From Rhipicephalus microplus (taxonomy: Eukaryota; Arthropoda; Arachnida; Ixodida; Ixodidae), in contig NC_134702.1 of assembly GCF_043290135.1 (NCBI RefSeq), positions 88,746,817 to 88,810,816 on the forward strand: a stretch of DNA of 64,000 bases, written 5' to 3'. This document shows positions 43,824 through 53,989 of this stretch, one piece after another. Within the stretch, counting starts at the first letter, position 1. The number at the start of each line of letters is the position of its first letter. The position numbers were made by a program, and so were the translations under genes. Below the pieces are notes generated by a model that was not told the origin of the DNA, did not search any database, and saw nothing but the letters and a program-made list of their open reading frames with translations.

Positions 43824-44024
43824 ATGAATTCCAACGAATCCACAAACACAATGATCGACGTCCCTTCGACCAGCGCCGCCCTTTCGCATACGTGTGTACG
43901 TGTTCACTCATTTAACACCCCCTCCTACAAACACGTTAACCAATTAGGCATCGACCCAAGTAAGTCGCAATTTAACACCCCATTTCACAACCACGTTAAC
44001 CAATTTAGCCATCGACCCAAATAA
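43824..44024 (+). CDS. Short ORF downstream of the TATA box, unknown protein
   Basis: 66 codons from ATG at 43824 to TAA at 44022, beginning MNSNESTNTMIDVPSTSAAL and rich in Ser, Thr, Asn and His. The second half is encoded by the 60-bp tandem repeats (HVNQLGIDPSKSQ then HVNQFSHRPK). I recognise no domain. It may be the 5' exon or leader of a gene captured by the insertion, or chance. Confidence 0.3.
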   Translation: MNSNESTNTMIDVPSTSAALSHTCVRVHSFNTPSYKHVNQLGIDPSKSQFNTPFHNHVNQFSHRPK

Positions 44025-44056
44025 GTCGAACTTTAACACCCCGTTAACCAATTATA
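43911..44056 (+). repeat. 60-bp tandem repeats
   Basis: Units starting TTTAACACCC at 43911, 43971 and 44032, each with CACGTTAACCAATT and ATCGACCCAA; the third is shortened. Confidence 0.9.
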
Positions 44057-44100
44057 TGCTTCGCATCCTCCTCAGTGTTCCCCCGAGGGAAGCTGCGGGC

Positions 44101-44716
44101 AATTTTTTTTACTCTTCCGCATCTTCACTCTGTTATGCACCGATGTCTCGAACTGGTGCCAAAACCTTGGCCATGCTGTTTTTTTCCCATCAAACTTGAT
44201 CATCTCAAGACGTGGCAACTTAACAAGCTCTTGTGTCTCCGAGATTTAGTTAGTACCTTGCACTGAACTCGCCAATTCTGTGACTATTCTCGTAGTCAGT
44301 TGCATCGCTTGCTCTAACTCGCGTAATCGCTCCTCTATTTTTGTTGTTGCAGCGACGATCTTCATCTCATAATGCAAAACTCTCTCAAATTCTGCCTTCG
44401 TGTCGTCTTCTTCAATGAACGGTTCTATCTGTTCGTTAACTTGTCTTAGCGTCTGTGACACGCTCTTCATCTGGTTCAGAAGCGTCATAAGTTGCGCTCG
44501 ATCGGCGTCTTCTTCTATCTTCTTATCAATTTCGTTCGTAAGCGTCGTCACATTTGCTTGAAGCGTCTTCCGCTTCTTTGATAGGACCACTTTATTCATG
44601 CTTAAAACGTGTTGAAAGAGCTCTTGCCTTTTTATGTGCGTCTCCAACAGTCGTCGGTCGTGGTCCTTCTCTCGATGGTTCGTCCTTGAGCCAGACGCCG
44701 CTGCTTCGTTCTTCAA
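44101..44716 (-). pseudogene. gag: BEL/Pao gag, N-terminal part
   Basis: The open frame 44716-44246 starts MKNEAAASGSRTNHREKDHD and is mainly coiled-coil (KKRKTLQANVTTLTNEIDKK, LNQMKSVSQTLRQVNEQI). After a TAA at 44246 the same frame reads the conserved gag block VKLPRLEMIKFDGKKTAWPR and FWHQFETSVHNR down to the insertion border at 44107. The rest is on the far side of the insertion. Confidence 0.82.
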
Positions 44717-44765
44717 CCCGTTGTTGCGAATGGGGTTGAATTCTGTGCGTCTGTCTTCAGATAAT

Positions 44766-44930
44766 TCTGGTCACGGCACCATGTTTCAGAAGGACCAGAG
44801 AGACCACAGAACCGATACGTCTTTGGTTTATTGTTGACAGAACAGGAAAATTAAAAAAAATATGCAGAGCGTGACCCTGGCTTCTTCTTTTTTCTCCCCT
44901 CCGAGCTCCATCTTCAATCTGTTTTCTACT
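44766..44930 (-). repeat. 5' LTR and primer-binding site of the BEL/Pao element
   Basis: LTR 44782-44929; the primer site TGGTGCCGTGACCAGA lies at 44781-44766 with no spacer. The outer LTR end runs directly into TGTGTATG repeats. Confidence 0.9.
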
Positions 44931-45058
44931 GTGTGTATGTATGTATGTATGTATGTATGTATGTATGTATGTATGTATGTATGTATGTATGTATGTATGT
45001 ATGTATGTATGTATGTATGTATGTATGTATGTATGTATGTATGTATGTATGTATGTAT
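44931..45058. repeat. (TATG)n microsatellite, about 128 bp
   Basis: Pure TATG repeats between the BEL/Pao 5' LTR and the 5' LTR of LTR-5. It ends TATGTAT/TGTGGGCG, the same junction as at 55624/55625. Confidence 0.98.
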
Positions 45059-45244
45059 TGTGGGCGTTTGTTACATCGTTCTCATCGCTCTATGACTATA
45101 ATCACCATCATCCACTTGCCGCTTCCTCATGGCCTCTCTGTGCCATCATCATCGTCATCTTCCGTGGACTGGCTCTGCCCGTTCGTTTTGCGAGGTCTTT
45201 TCTCAAATAAACGCTGTCGCAACCAAGACTATTCCAAGACTTCA
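45059..45244 (+). repeat. 5' LTR of LTR-5
   Basis: 186 bp; about a dozen differences from the 3' LTR over its length and about ten from the LTR at 55625. A TGGAGATTG that could prime from a tRNA follows seven bases after its end, at 45252. Confidence 0.9.
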
Positions 45245-45432
45245 TACGTAGTGGAGATTGATTTTCAGTCCTCTGATCCCCCGGAGCCCACTCTACCACC
45301 TGGAGCTTCCTTCAGGCCGCAGATTGGCCCACTGTCGGGCAGCATGTCCCAGACCGAGCCTGCTTCCGCTGATGTCATCAACCACGCAACGCCGCAAGCG
45401 TCCCCTCCTATTTACATACACGCACATCATCG

Positions 45433-46220
45433 ATGATTGCTCGTCTAATCTGGACCGCACTGCTACTACTACAACACATCGAATTGAAACAGTTGGGACA
45501 TCTATCGTACACCGCCGACCCTACCGCGTGTCTCTACTTGAAAGAAAAATATAGAAGAAAACGTTGCTGACATGCTTAAACGGCAAGTCATCCGTCTCTC
45601 TTTTATCCCTCGGACGTCTCCTATTGTTTTGGTCCGTAAAAAGGATGACTCTGTGCGTTTTTTCGTGGACTACCGGGCGCTGATTAAGATCACACGCAAG
45701 GACGCGGAACCTATGCCACGCATTGACGGCGTCTTTGATTCCCTACAAGGCGCGAAATTTTTTTCAACTTGCGTTCTGGGTACTCGCAGATTCACATGCA
45801 TAAAGACGATAAAGAGAAAACGGCTTTCGCAACCCCAGATGGTCTATACGAATTCAACGTGATGCCTTTCGGGCTCTTCAGCGCACCCGCGAGTTGTGAG
45901 CGCATGATAGACACCGTGCTGCGCGGCCCGAAATGGAGGAGTTGCCTTTGCTACCTGGACGACATTATTATCTTTTAGTCAACGTTTCCTGAGCAACTAG
46001 AACAATTGGATCAAGTTCTGACTTGCCTTGCCGGCGCCTGGCTTTAAATAAACACTAATAAATGCTCTTTCGCTAGCAAATCTATCAGGGTCTTAGAACA
46101 CGTCGTTAGCAAAGATGGCATTCGGCCCGACCCAGACAAGATTTCTGCAGTGCTTCGCTTTCCACGTCCCGAAAGACCAAAGGAGCTTCGCAGTTATCTT
46201 GGCCTCGCCTCCTATTTTCG
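45433..46220 (+). pseudogene. pol: Reverse transcriptase of LTR-5, frameshifted
   Basis: RT pieces in three frames: HRIETVGTSIVHRRPYRVS near 45480, a break near 45553, VLVRKKDDSVRFFVDYRAL near 45630, a break near 45768, MPFGLFSAPASCERM near 45865 and YLDDIIIF at about 45952. A TAG ends that frame at 45976. FRFPRPERPKELRSYLGLASYF-like connection sequence follows near 46160. The catalytic YLDD is intact but no frame spans the domain. Confidence 0.85.
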
Positions 46221-46790
46221 CTGGTGTGTCCAGAACTTCGCCTGTATTGCTGCTCCATTACACCAGCTACATGCTTCCAACGTCCCCTTTCTGTGGTCTC
46301 AAGAATGTCAAACGGAATTCGATCTGTTGAAGCGGCCCTCACATCTGAAACTCGGCTCTGCCACTTTGACGAAGCCGCACCGACTATCCTCCGTACCGAC
46401 GCTAGTGGCCTTGATATTGGAGCAGTTCTTCTACAACGCGACAAGTCTTCCCTAGAGAAAGTTGTTGCATATGCCAGTTGCGCACTCACCCCTGCCGAAA
46501 AGAACTACACGATAACTGAGTAAGAGTGCTTGGCTGTGGTTTGGTTGTTGCAGAAGTTCCGTCCCTGTCCCCACGGCCGTAACTCTACAATTGTTATGGA
46601 CCACCATGCCTTACGCTGGCTTTCTACACTGAAGAACTTGTCCGGACTATTGGGTTGGTGGATACTACGCTTGCAGGAGTACGACTTTGACATAACTTAC
46701 AATTCAGGTAGAAAACATCAAGACGCCGACGCTTTATCTCGTTGCCCGCTTCCAACTACCCATATCAGTGTTATTGAGAACTCAGCCGCC
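46221..46790 (+). pseudogene. pol: RNase H of LTR-5
   Basis: ILRTDASGLDIGAVLLQ near 46385, AEKNYTITE then a TAA at 46521, then [29 protein letters not shown] near 46600 and [13 protein letters not shown] near 46715. The usual [10 protein letters not shown] reads [10 protein letters not shown]. It is otherwise continuous with LTR-2 and LTR-3 sequence. Confidence 0.82.
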
Positions 46791-46859
46791 AACTCTACCA
46801 AAGTTCATACCAAAGCGCGGTACGTCGGTTCCTGCTACCCATGCCAGTGTCGTTAACTC

Positions 46860-47769
46860 CCGATATCTGCACCTGCTGGACCACTACAGCCATATTCGTG
46901 CCCTTCAATGCCGTTCGAGGTTGTAGGTGTCGACCTTTACGGGCCTCTCCCCGTAACATCTGCAGGCAAACGATGGGTAGTGACTGCCGTGGACAACCTG
47001 ACACGATACGCTGAGAGGTCCTCGTGCATTACAGGCTCAGCTGTAGAAGTTGCAGACTTTATTCTTCACGCCATAATCCTGCGTCATGGGGCTCCTTGTG
47101 TACTGCTTAGTGACTGTGGCAAAGTGTTCCTGTCACAAATGGTAAATGAAGTACTGTGCGCTTCTGAAACTACTCAAAAGACCGCTTCAAGCTACCACCC
47201 TCAGACAAATGGTCTCAGCGAAAGATTTTATTGAACCCTTGCAGGCATGATAGCCGTTTACGTCCAACTCGACCACAAAATCTGCGATGCTCTTTTACCA
47301 TTTCTTACTTTCACCTACAACACCGCCGTTCAGCGAACAACGTGCCACTCACCGTGTACGGACGCACCCCGACTACCTTTCTCGACGTCTCCTTCTTTAA
47401 CAGCCATGGCAATTCATGTCAGTCTTCTAGCGAAGAATACATTTACCGCCAGGCCCAGTCTCGCCATTAGGCTCGCATCAATACTGAAGCGAGACAGCAC
47501 GAGCGGAAGATCATCTATGACGCATCCATCACGTTGTGTCTTTCCAACCTGGTGACGAGGTGCTGGTTTTGACACCTATTCGCACTCCTGGTCTCCCAGA
47601 CAAATTCCAACCACGCTTCATCGGGCCATACATAGTTTTAGAACAGACTTCACCGGTCAATTATTGTGTGACACCACTTGTCGCCCCAACAGACCACCAT
47701 TACTGCAGCACCGAGATTGTCCACGTTTCTCGCATGAAACCTTTCACGCGACGTTCCCCGTCACTTTGA
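46860..47769 (+). pseudogene. pol: Integrase of LTR-5, zinc region deleted
   Basis: About 250 bases coding the HHCC region are missing at about 46850. The core remains: VVGVDLYGPLPVTSAGKRW (Asp) near 46925, LLSDCGKVFLS (Asp) near 47105, YHPQTNGLSERFY (Glu) near 47200, a TGA at 47232, then frame changes. The C-terminal piece 47536-47769 carries FIGPYIVLEQTSPVNYCV and ends at TGA 47767, 43 bases before the LTR. Confidence 0.82.
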
Positions 47770-47812
47770 CATACGGCGGCCAAGGTGTCCGCTTCCAAGT
47801 GGGGGGAATTAG

Positions 47813-48000
47813 TGTGGGCGTTTGTTACTTACATTGTTCTCATCCATGCATAATCATAATCACCATCATCCGCTTGCCTCTTCCTCATGGCAACTCTGTG
47901 CCATCATCATCGTCATCGACTGTGGCCTGGCTCTGCCCATTCGTTTAGCGAGGTGTTTCCTCAAATAAACGCTGTCGCAACCAAGACTACCAAGACTTCA
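47813..48000 (+). repeat. 3' LTR of LTR-5
   Basis: 188 bp with AATAAA near 47965. It ends AAGACTTCA and is followed by TAGTAAATATGTATGTATGG. Confidence 0.9.
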
Positions 48001-49019
48001 TAGTAAATATGTATGTATGGTTAGGTATTCAACGTGGACATGCCAAAGGAAGTGGTTATCATAAATTATTCTCAGATATTTTACCAAGTCCAATTGTGGT
48101 ATGTTCTGCAGGTTGCAAAATATTTTAATGGTACCTGGTTTACCCAAAAGAAAAACCTTATTTGCGCTCTTTTAAACATTACGGCGTAAATATATAACCT
48201 GTAACCAATTTTCAACGACGCACATATACGCTTGTAAGCGATTATGACAATGAATGTGTATACGTGTCCTAATAAGAAATGATATACCATCTGCATATGC
48301 GTATGCGTATACATCAACTTGAAAAGGAATAGTGCTTAGCAATATAATAAAAGGAGAGGTGACGTGACTTCTCGCTGGGGAACTTTTCGAAACTGCAAGT
48401 GTAAATTTCACTAATTACGTTTTAGTGAAAAATTGCCTTCAATTTAGGAAACTCGTTAAACCACCTCACCATTTAATTAGGTATATCATGAAAATTCCAT
48501 TATTCCAATGATATTTTATGTTATACACTATCGTATGGTTTTGATATATACAAAGTTACCAGGGCTGCCGTTTGTCTGTGACAGTGTGTCAATCTGATTC
48601 GGGTCTCTTAGTCTACCTGGGCATGCCAAACAAAACATACAGTTCCAGAAGCGACTTTGAAAAGACTGACAACTTCTTAATTGTTCACCAACTTAATAAG
48701 ACGAACATAAAAGATTTTTCATTTTGATTTAATCACATGAGAAGTTAACGCTGTTGGTCATATATCTGGGATGACTACCACTTGGGCGTGTCAGTAAAAG
48801 TTCATGATGAAACAGGCGCTAAAATATACACACACTTAGAGAGAACACAGATGAGCACTTACGGGCAACTGAAAATTTAGTTTAAAAGCGAACAGTAATA
48901 TATGCATAGCACGTATGTACGTCATTCCGGACCTCCCCCTGTCATCATCAACAACGTGATATATCAAACGACCACTTTCATAATCGATGGCACACAACCG
49001 GAAACAAACACGTGTATAT
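48001..49019. other. No recognised gene
   Basis: AT-rich DNA beginning with two leftover TATG units (48008-48018). I see no coding motif or repeat partner in the window. Confidence 0.5.
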
Positions 49020-49146
49020 ACTTGTTACGGCTTTTACTTCCTGTAAATGATCAAGTTTTGTCATCTTTCCAACAAACCGGCCCAACAAAAAGGCCGCGCC
49101 AGACATCGGTCCGAAGACCTCACTAAAATAATAAATCCATAGTAGG

Positions 49147-49178
<32 letters not shown>

Positions 49179-49455
49179 ATCAATGCGAGCTTATGACTCG
49201 TGCTTACAGGGAATTTCTCGTTCAAGTGGAAGAATTGCAAGCCCCTATCCCAATCACGAAAGAAGTTCCACAGCTTACCCACTCTTTTCAGACAATGATA
49301 AAGACACGATGTTTCCTTCGGTGTAGCTGCGTGTGGCCCTGGACATCTAAGGGCATCACAGACCTGTTATTGCTCTGTTTCGTGCGGCTATAGGAGTCGT
49401 TGTCCCTCTAAAAAAGCAGTAAGGTGCTGGGAACCCTGCACCTATTTAATAAGTT
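49020..49455 (-). rRNA. 18S rRNA fragment (3' end of the gene), isolated relic
   Basis: The minus strand corresponds to the last ~430 bases of a eukaryotic small-subunit rRNA. On the plus strand one reads the reverse of well-known conserved stretches: CTTGTTACGGCTTTTACTTC near 49020 (18S 3' end), GACGGGCGGTGTGTACAAAG near 49148, AGCCCCTATCCCAATCACG near 49240, GGCATCACAGACCTGTTATT near 49354 and GCACCTATTTAATA near 49437. Many substitutions and small gaps are present (CTTGTTACGG for CTTGTTACGA; the helix around 49400 is shortened). There is no ITS or 28S beside it. A decayed rDNA-derived segment, not a working gene. Confidence 0.9.
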
Positions 49456-49892
49456 TGGAAAGAGGTACATGTGTGTTATGGATAGATTAGTGTCCGCTTA
49501 TAAATAAAATTTTCAGGTGCTAGTAAGAGCTCGTCTGTGTCCTCTCTTAGTGTGTGCATATTTTGGCACTCGTTTCATCATAGGTCTTATATTGTCCAAG
49601 GTGTATCCCGCACAATAGTTTATAGGAAGTGGAGCTATTTTAGCAGTTTTCCATTATGATGAAGCCACGCACAGTTGATATAAAGGTGCACAATACCTAG
49701 TAAAATATCAGGGGTCTCCTTGAAAAAAAACTTAGGAGATCTGCCGTACCTGGGAATCGACGTTATGCGAAGCATGTGGAAGGAGCAAGACCCAGTTGCA
49801 GTTTTGTTTTATTGAGCGACACGCCGTGAAATGGCGCTAAGTATATGTTCTATTGTTGCACGCAAAGACATATGTTGAAGAGTTGCAGATGT
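49456..49892. other. No recognised gene
   Basis: Unassigned AT-rich sequence between the rRNA relic and the inverted-repeat insertion. Confidence 0.5.
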
Positions 49893-50086
49893 TTATATAA
49901 CCAGTAGGGTTGAGAGCTGGGCTAGTTGGTGAGACATCATTTAACCATATGGTGTAGTAGCGCAATTTTCACGGGGACGAAGAGGACAAGAACGAGCGTA
50001 GCGAGTGTCGTGTGTTCTTGTCCTCTTCGTCCCCGTGAAAATTGCGCTACTACACCATATGGTTAAATGATTTATATAACCAGTTG
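49893..50086. mobile_element. Retroposed fragment with 14-bp target duplication and 58-bp inverted repeat
   Basis: TTTATATAACCAGT occurs at about 49893-49906 and again at about 50072-50085, bracketing an insertion that starts AGGGTTGAGAGCTGGGCTAG. Inside, 49936-49993 and 50014-50071 are exact reverse complements (58 bases, no mismatch that I can find) around a 20-base centre. A long target duplication is typical of retroposition. The inverted arm could come from snap-back copying during insertion. Confidence 0.8.
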
Positions 50087-50356
50087 TTTGCATATGCGGT
50101 ACGATGCCAACTGGTACATGTGTATTAGCAACACAAGAAGCCTCTAAGAAGTGCTTACGCTCGCGAAGATGCTGACCTTGGCCACTGCTACATAAACCAA
50201 CTTCAGCGCATGGCACCTAAACCACAATTGACCTTAACTCGACGTGACGGCTGTATCAAAGGAGTGCATATGTTATTTTTATACCAATATGTAGGCAGCA
50301 CTGCAACCACTATTGACGTTTCACAAAGATTAGCGTCGATTTGAAAAAAAGTTCCG

Positions 50357-50520
50357 AGGCCTTGCGTAGCTCTTTGAGAGAATGCTTGACTGCCACGCAG
50401 AATGCTCAGGTTTGATTCCTGCTGGGACCCTGAAATTCATTATTTGACTTCATCGAGAGGTCAAAGCTGTCTATTTCAGGTTTTCTCAACACTGACAATT
50501 ATTCTATGCCATCGTTGGAT
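50357..50520 (+). repeat. tRNA-Gly-like SINE, decayed
   Basis: GAATGCTTGACTGCCACGCAGAA resembles the anticodon arm of tRNA-Gly(GCC), followed by the B-box-like GGTTTGATTCCTGCTGGGA. The A-box region (CTTGCGTAGCTCTTTGAGAG) is altered. A tRNA-unrelated body (GAAATTCATTATTTGACTTC) follows. Not a functional tRNA: the acceptor stem does not pair and there is no proper 3' end. Confidence 0.65.
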
Positions 50521-52499
50521 CGACGCTATTGATGTCGGGTAGATCTTAACGCTACGCTTTATAATATCCCATGTGTGTTCTTATCGTTGCTAGGTCAAAG
50601 TGTCTAAGGTCAAAGTGGACTAAGTGTCAAACCTCGATGGCACATACGCGCATACCAGCGGCACATACCCGCCCGTGGGTATGTGCCACTGTCTGGCGGG
50701 AAGTGTTTTACGATGATTGTGAGATTATTAATGTCTTTACCAGCGCGTCATCTTCGTCAAACCATCTTACCCTCTCATGCTAATTTTGGTTCACGCCAAG
50801 TGAAGGGCGTGACCACGAGAGCACCCAAACGTATCAGTGAGATAGACAGATTGATATATGCGCTAAGAGTTGCCGAAGTTCGCTAAAAAATGCTTCGCAT
50901 TAAATATTTTATAAATTTTTTTTCTCTACCGTCACCAACTGGAGCGTAATTTGCAAGTCGATCATTGCATAACAAGTAGCAAACCGGACGTGTGTCTTGT
51001 TGACCTCCCTGCTTTTCATTTCTTCCCTTCCTCCTCCTCCTCCTCCTGCATAACGTTGGCTTGTTCAATTATTGATACCTCAATTGAATTCATCACACGG
51101 TATTTCAAAATGTGAGAGAAGGAAATTTGCTTTTGCACCATTCGCAATATTTTTTAACATTTGTTTTCTTTCTTCGTCCCCAGAAATCCACGTATCACGC
51201 CCATTATAAATCTTACAGCCGTGTAAAGACGGCTAGTACATTGAACATCGTAAGGAAAGTATTGTTTGAATTTTTTGTCGAAAAACACCCCGTAAGCACT
51301 GGCTCTGCGGTTATAATTTTACAACCTGGATTTATAACTTGGAAAATAATTTACGCCTTACGACATATTTTACTCGAAATGAAAGTGACTAGACCTCGGC
51401 CTCCAGTAGGACAGTCGAATACAAAACACTTGTAAGACTTTAAATGAAAACACTGAAGTACTTTCAACGACCCTATGGTGAAAAAAGTGCGGAAGTCAAA
51501 ACAGGCTCCTGAGTATAGAATAGATTTTCACTTACCTTTCTTTGATTTAGGATAGAAGTAAGGATAAAAGGACGAGTCCGCGCTGACAGACGAAATTACT
51601 CTCTTTCATGCCTTAGTAATATGTTCTGAATCTGTCATTTCCATAAAGCGATGGGCTGGTTTTGAAAAACAAGGACTTTAGATAAGCTCCTTTGATGAAA
51701 CCACACTCAGAGGTAGGCCTCCATTTGATTTCGTTACTTGCACGCCGTATAGGTTTTGTTTTTAAGCAAGTTGCAAGCATTCAACAGCAGATCAGATGGC
51801 GCGTATAATTTTTCCCAAGTAAGCCTGTGAAATACTCTCTCCTATGTTCCCCAACTGCTGGTTCATTGCCTTCGTTCGTCAGTGCCTTCTGCCCAGCCGC
51901 TTCCATGTTTGCTCTGAAATATTGTTTCACCTGATCAATTAGCCAGATTTCTTTGATTCGCGGCAAGATCCAGCGGCAACATTTCAGACATTCCAAAGTG
52001 GCTATAGGGTACTCCCAGCAAGAACTTCTATTCGCCTCATTGAGTCGGCTGCCTAAATCCACTGGATAAGGAGTTATTTATATTTTATTGTATATTTACG
52101 GCCGTAAATATTGTTTGTACGCATTGGAAAACATTTTCTGCCACAGTAAAGGGAACGCCGCTGGTAGCTCGCATTTACCTTCTTTTTGTATTTTTTTTTC
52201 ATTATTACTGGACACATTTCTTAAAACACCCTGTATGCGTGCATACAAACAAACGCCAAATCACAAATCAAGCAAAGTCAAAACACCATGAATAGGTGTT
52301 TGTCTAAGACCCGGAATAGGCACCTTCATTGTTAAAAACCTGCTTATGAGTAAACAGGCTTACACCGACCGATTTATTTTATCGCTTTTCATGGGCTTGT
52401 GCACAAGAAAATGGCCACAAGGTCCTTATATGAGCCACAGGCTCCCAGAAGATCGGGTTTGGTTTGTTGAAGAAAAGAAGAAAAAATCGAATACTATGT
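50521..52499. other. No recognised gene; CTC repeat and small inverted repeats
   Basis: Contains an 11-bp inverted repeat (GGCACATACCC ... GGGTATGTGCC) at about 50660-50687, an AATGCTTCGCATT palindrome at about 50889 and a (CTC)n tract near 51030-51047. A 93-codon minus-strand frame (52062-51781) shows no domain I recognise and has no neighbour support. Confidence 0.45.
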
Positions 52500-52621
52500 G
52501 AGGTTCAACATCTCAAACCCACCATTATTATGAGAGACGCCGTTGTGGAGAGCTCCGAAAACTTAGACCACCTGGGGTTTTTAACACACAGCCCAACCTC
52601 AGCATACGGGGCTACAACAAT
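52500..52621 (-). repeat. Fragment of the tick SINE
   Basis: ATTATTATGAGAGACGCCGT, TTAGACCACCTGGGGTTTTT and GGGGCTACAACA match the SINE body in reverse (compare 37160-37265). Both ends are missing. It directly borders the truncated 3' end of the E2 repeat copy C. Confidence 0.8.
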
Positions 52622-52884
52622 AATAGTTACTAACTCCTTTCTTCACAGGCATATACGCATGGGGCAGGGAGTCTAAAGACTTTAATAAACATATACACCA
52701 TCTGCCCAAAGTACTGGTGATAGTCACGTCACAGAGACCGGGAGTTTAGGAGGGGGAGGGGGACTCAAGCATCAGCCTGCTTCACGATTCTTTCTCCTTT
52801 CGGGTCAGTGTGACCCTCTCCCCCCACAAAAATATTTTCTGAGAACGCCACTGGTTTATTAACTATTTGCTAACTGATATTCTC

Positions 52885-53808
52885 TTAGCGTGTGCGCGAA
52901 ATGCAAGCCTTTGATCCCGCACTATAGCACAGGTATCTAGTATGCTCCAAAAAAGTCTCCATGATGCCCTTCTGTTCGCTTGGCCACATTTTCTTCATTG
53001 TAGCGTTCCTCTGCAGTATTTGACCATACAAGTCCTGCACTCGCTCCAGTAACACCCCGTACTGCTGAGATTTCTCCACGCTTGAGTCATCGCCAAGTTA
53101 GGAGCAGGCTGCACTTTCCTATTTGGGATATTGTTCTACAAAATGCTTCATCACAGCCTGCTGCAGGACCTGCGGGTACGACGACTTTCCGAGGAGACAA
53201 GACTCAAGTGCATCTCAAATCGCGACCCTTAGGGTCTGGAAGCGCAATTCGGCGTTGTAACCAGTCATCTTTTCAAGCCAAGTTCCGAAGTTGCGTCCCA
53301 GTGCAGGTTTGTTGGCCAAGGGGTGCTCGATGACCAATGACTGTATCGAAACTAGCACCGTCTGGATGGTCACCTCCGGGTTCCACGAGGGGCCGTGAAA
53401 CGTGCCCAGAATGCTGAGCGAGACGAGCCCACTGCTCTGCAGTTTCCGGTTGAAGCGCACCCTTCCGCCGTGTGTCGCCATGAAGCGTACCTGCAGTGGA
53501 CAGGCTGGGTTGTCGAGGGGGAACTTGATTACGAAATGGAACAAGCCTCCCTGGCACGGCGTGTTGTCGGGTCCCACGATGACGGCGTGGACGTAGGTGA
53601 CGTTGCCTTTTTCGGGCTTGACGAAGATTCCTGGCACAGGGTTGTCAATGATGTTCTTGAGGTCTTGGTTGAGTCTCAGTAGACACTGCCCCGACGGCTG
53701 CTTGGGCTGGGCCAACGCGGTCTCCAAATTGCACGTAGCTGCACTTTGCGGAGGGTCGTCCATGGCGGAATAAGGGGCGGCGGTGGCTGTGAGCGGGCGT
53801 CGCTGCAT
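52885..53808 (-). pseudogene. UBE2Z-like E2 pseudogene, copy 5
   Basis: ATG at 53808-53806. The frame is open for 198 codons across the complete UBC core and into the C-terminal region: LLRLNQDLKNI, VGPDNTPCQGGLFHFV, LQVRFMATHGGRVRFNRK, GLVSLSILGTFHGPSWNPE with Ser (minus strand 53421-53419) for the catalytic Cys, then SIQSLVIEHPLANKPALGRN without the deletion seen in copies 1 and 2. A TGA at 53215 follows FQTLRVAI; the same frame continues (DALESCLLGKSSYPQ, FVEQYPK, stop, SSVEKSQQYGVLLERVQDL) to about 52885. It is the copy with the longest continuous E2 frame. Confidence 0.86.
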
Positions 53809-53989
53809 TCTGGTGGCCGTTCGCGCAGATGAGGATACTATACAATGGCTCCCACCCACTTTGAGGTATTGACCAAGAAAGCAGTTATTCATAATAAAGT
53901 GATCACATAATATTTTTATGACTAATTACACAATACTTAGAATAAATATTGGTGCTAATCACGAGGAAAGCCTCCCTGATTCATTTCAA

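Larger units (their letters stand above)
43376..44100. mobile_element. 725-bp insertion in BEL gag, unclassified non-autonomous element
   Basis: The gag coding sense is interrupted exactly by this stretch, flanked by AATTTTT on both sides (43369-43375 and 44101-44107), a likely target duplication. Left end AGATGCGGAGCATCT, a small hairpin; right part ATGCTTCGCATCC near 44056. Inside are two sets of tandem repeats, a TATA box and a short ORF. It shows no transposase. ATGCTTCGCAT-type ends recur at about 50890. Confidence 0.78.
38443..44930 (-). mobile_element. BEL/Pao LTR retrotransposon (LTR-4) inside the (TATG)n tract
   Basis: Direct LTRs of ~147 bp at 38443-38589 and 44782-44929 (TGTAGAAAAC to TCTGAAACA in element sense). 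The primer site TGGTGCCGTGACCAGA directly follows the 5' LTR (44781-44766). Gag with BEL-type zinc knuckles, an aspartic protease, RT with YVDD, RNase H and integrase are in Pao order. Every gene has stops, and gag is split by a 725-bp insertion. Both outer flanks are (TATG)n. Confidence 0.92.
45059..48000 (+). mobile_element. Ty3-type LTR retrotransposon with both LTRs, gag deleted (LTR-5)
   Basis: LTRs at 45059-45244 and 47813-48000, both TGTGGGCGTTTG to AAGACTTCA, with AATAAA inside. The leader after the 5' LTR matches 55811-55990 of LTR-6, but at about 45432 it jumps directly to RT sequence, so gag and protease are deleted. A polypurine tract AAGTGGGGGGAATTAG precedes the 3' LTR (47797-47812). 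Pol is broken many times. I found no clear target duplication (left flank TATGTAT, right flank TAGTAAATATG). Confidence 0.92.

Noticed and set aside
43405..43911. Host gene in the GC-rich part of the BEL insertion (minus-strand Arg-rich frames)
   Set aside because: Arg/Ala-rich readings come from GCGCGC-type repeats; the only supported item is the plus-strand TATA box and short ORF.
51781..52062. 93-codon minus-strand frame as a host exon
   Set aside because: No recognised domain and no clear splice signals; left unassigned.
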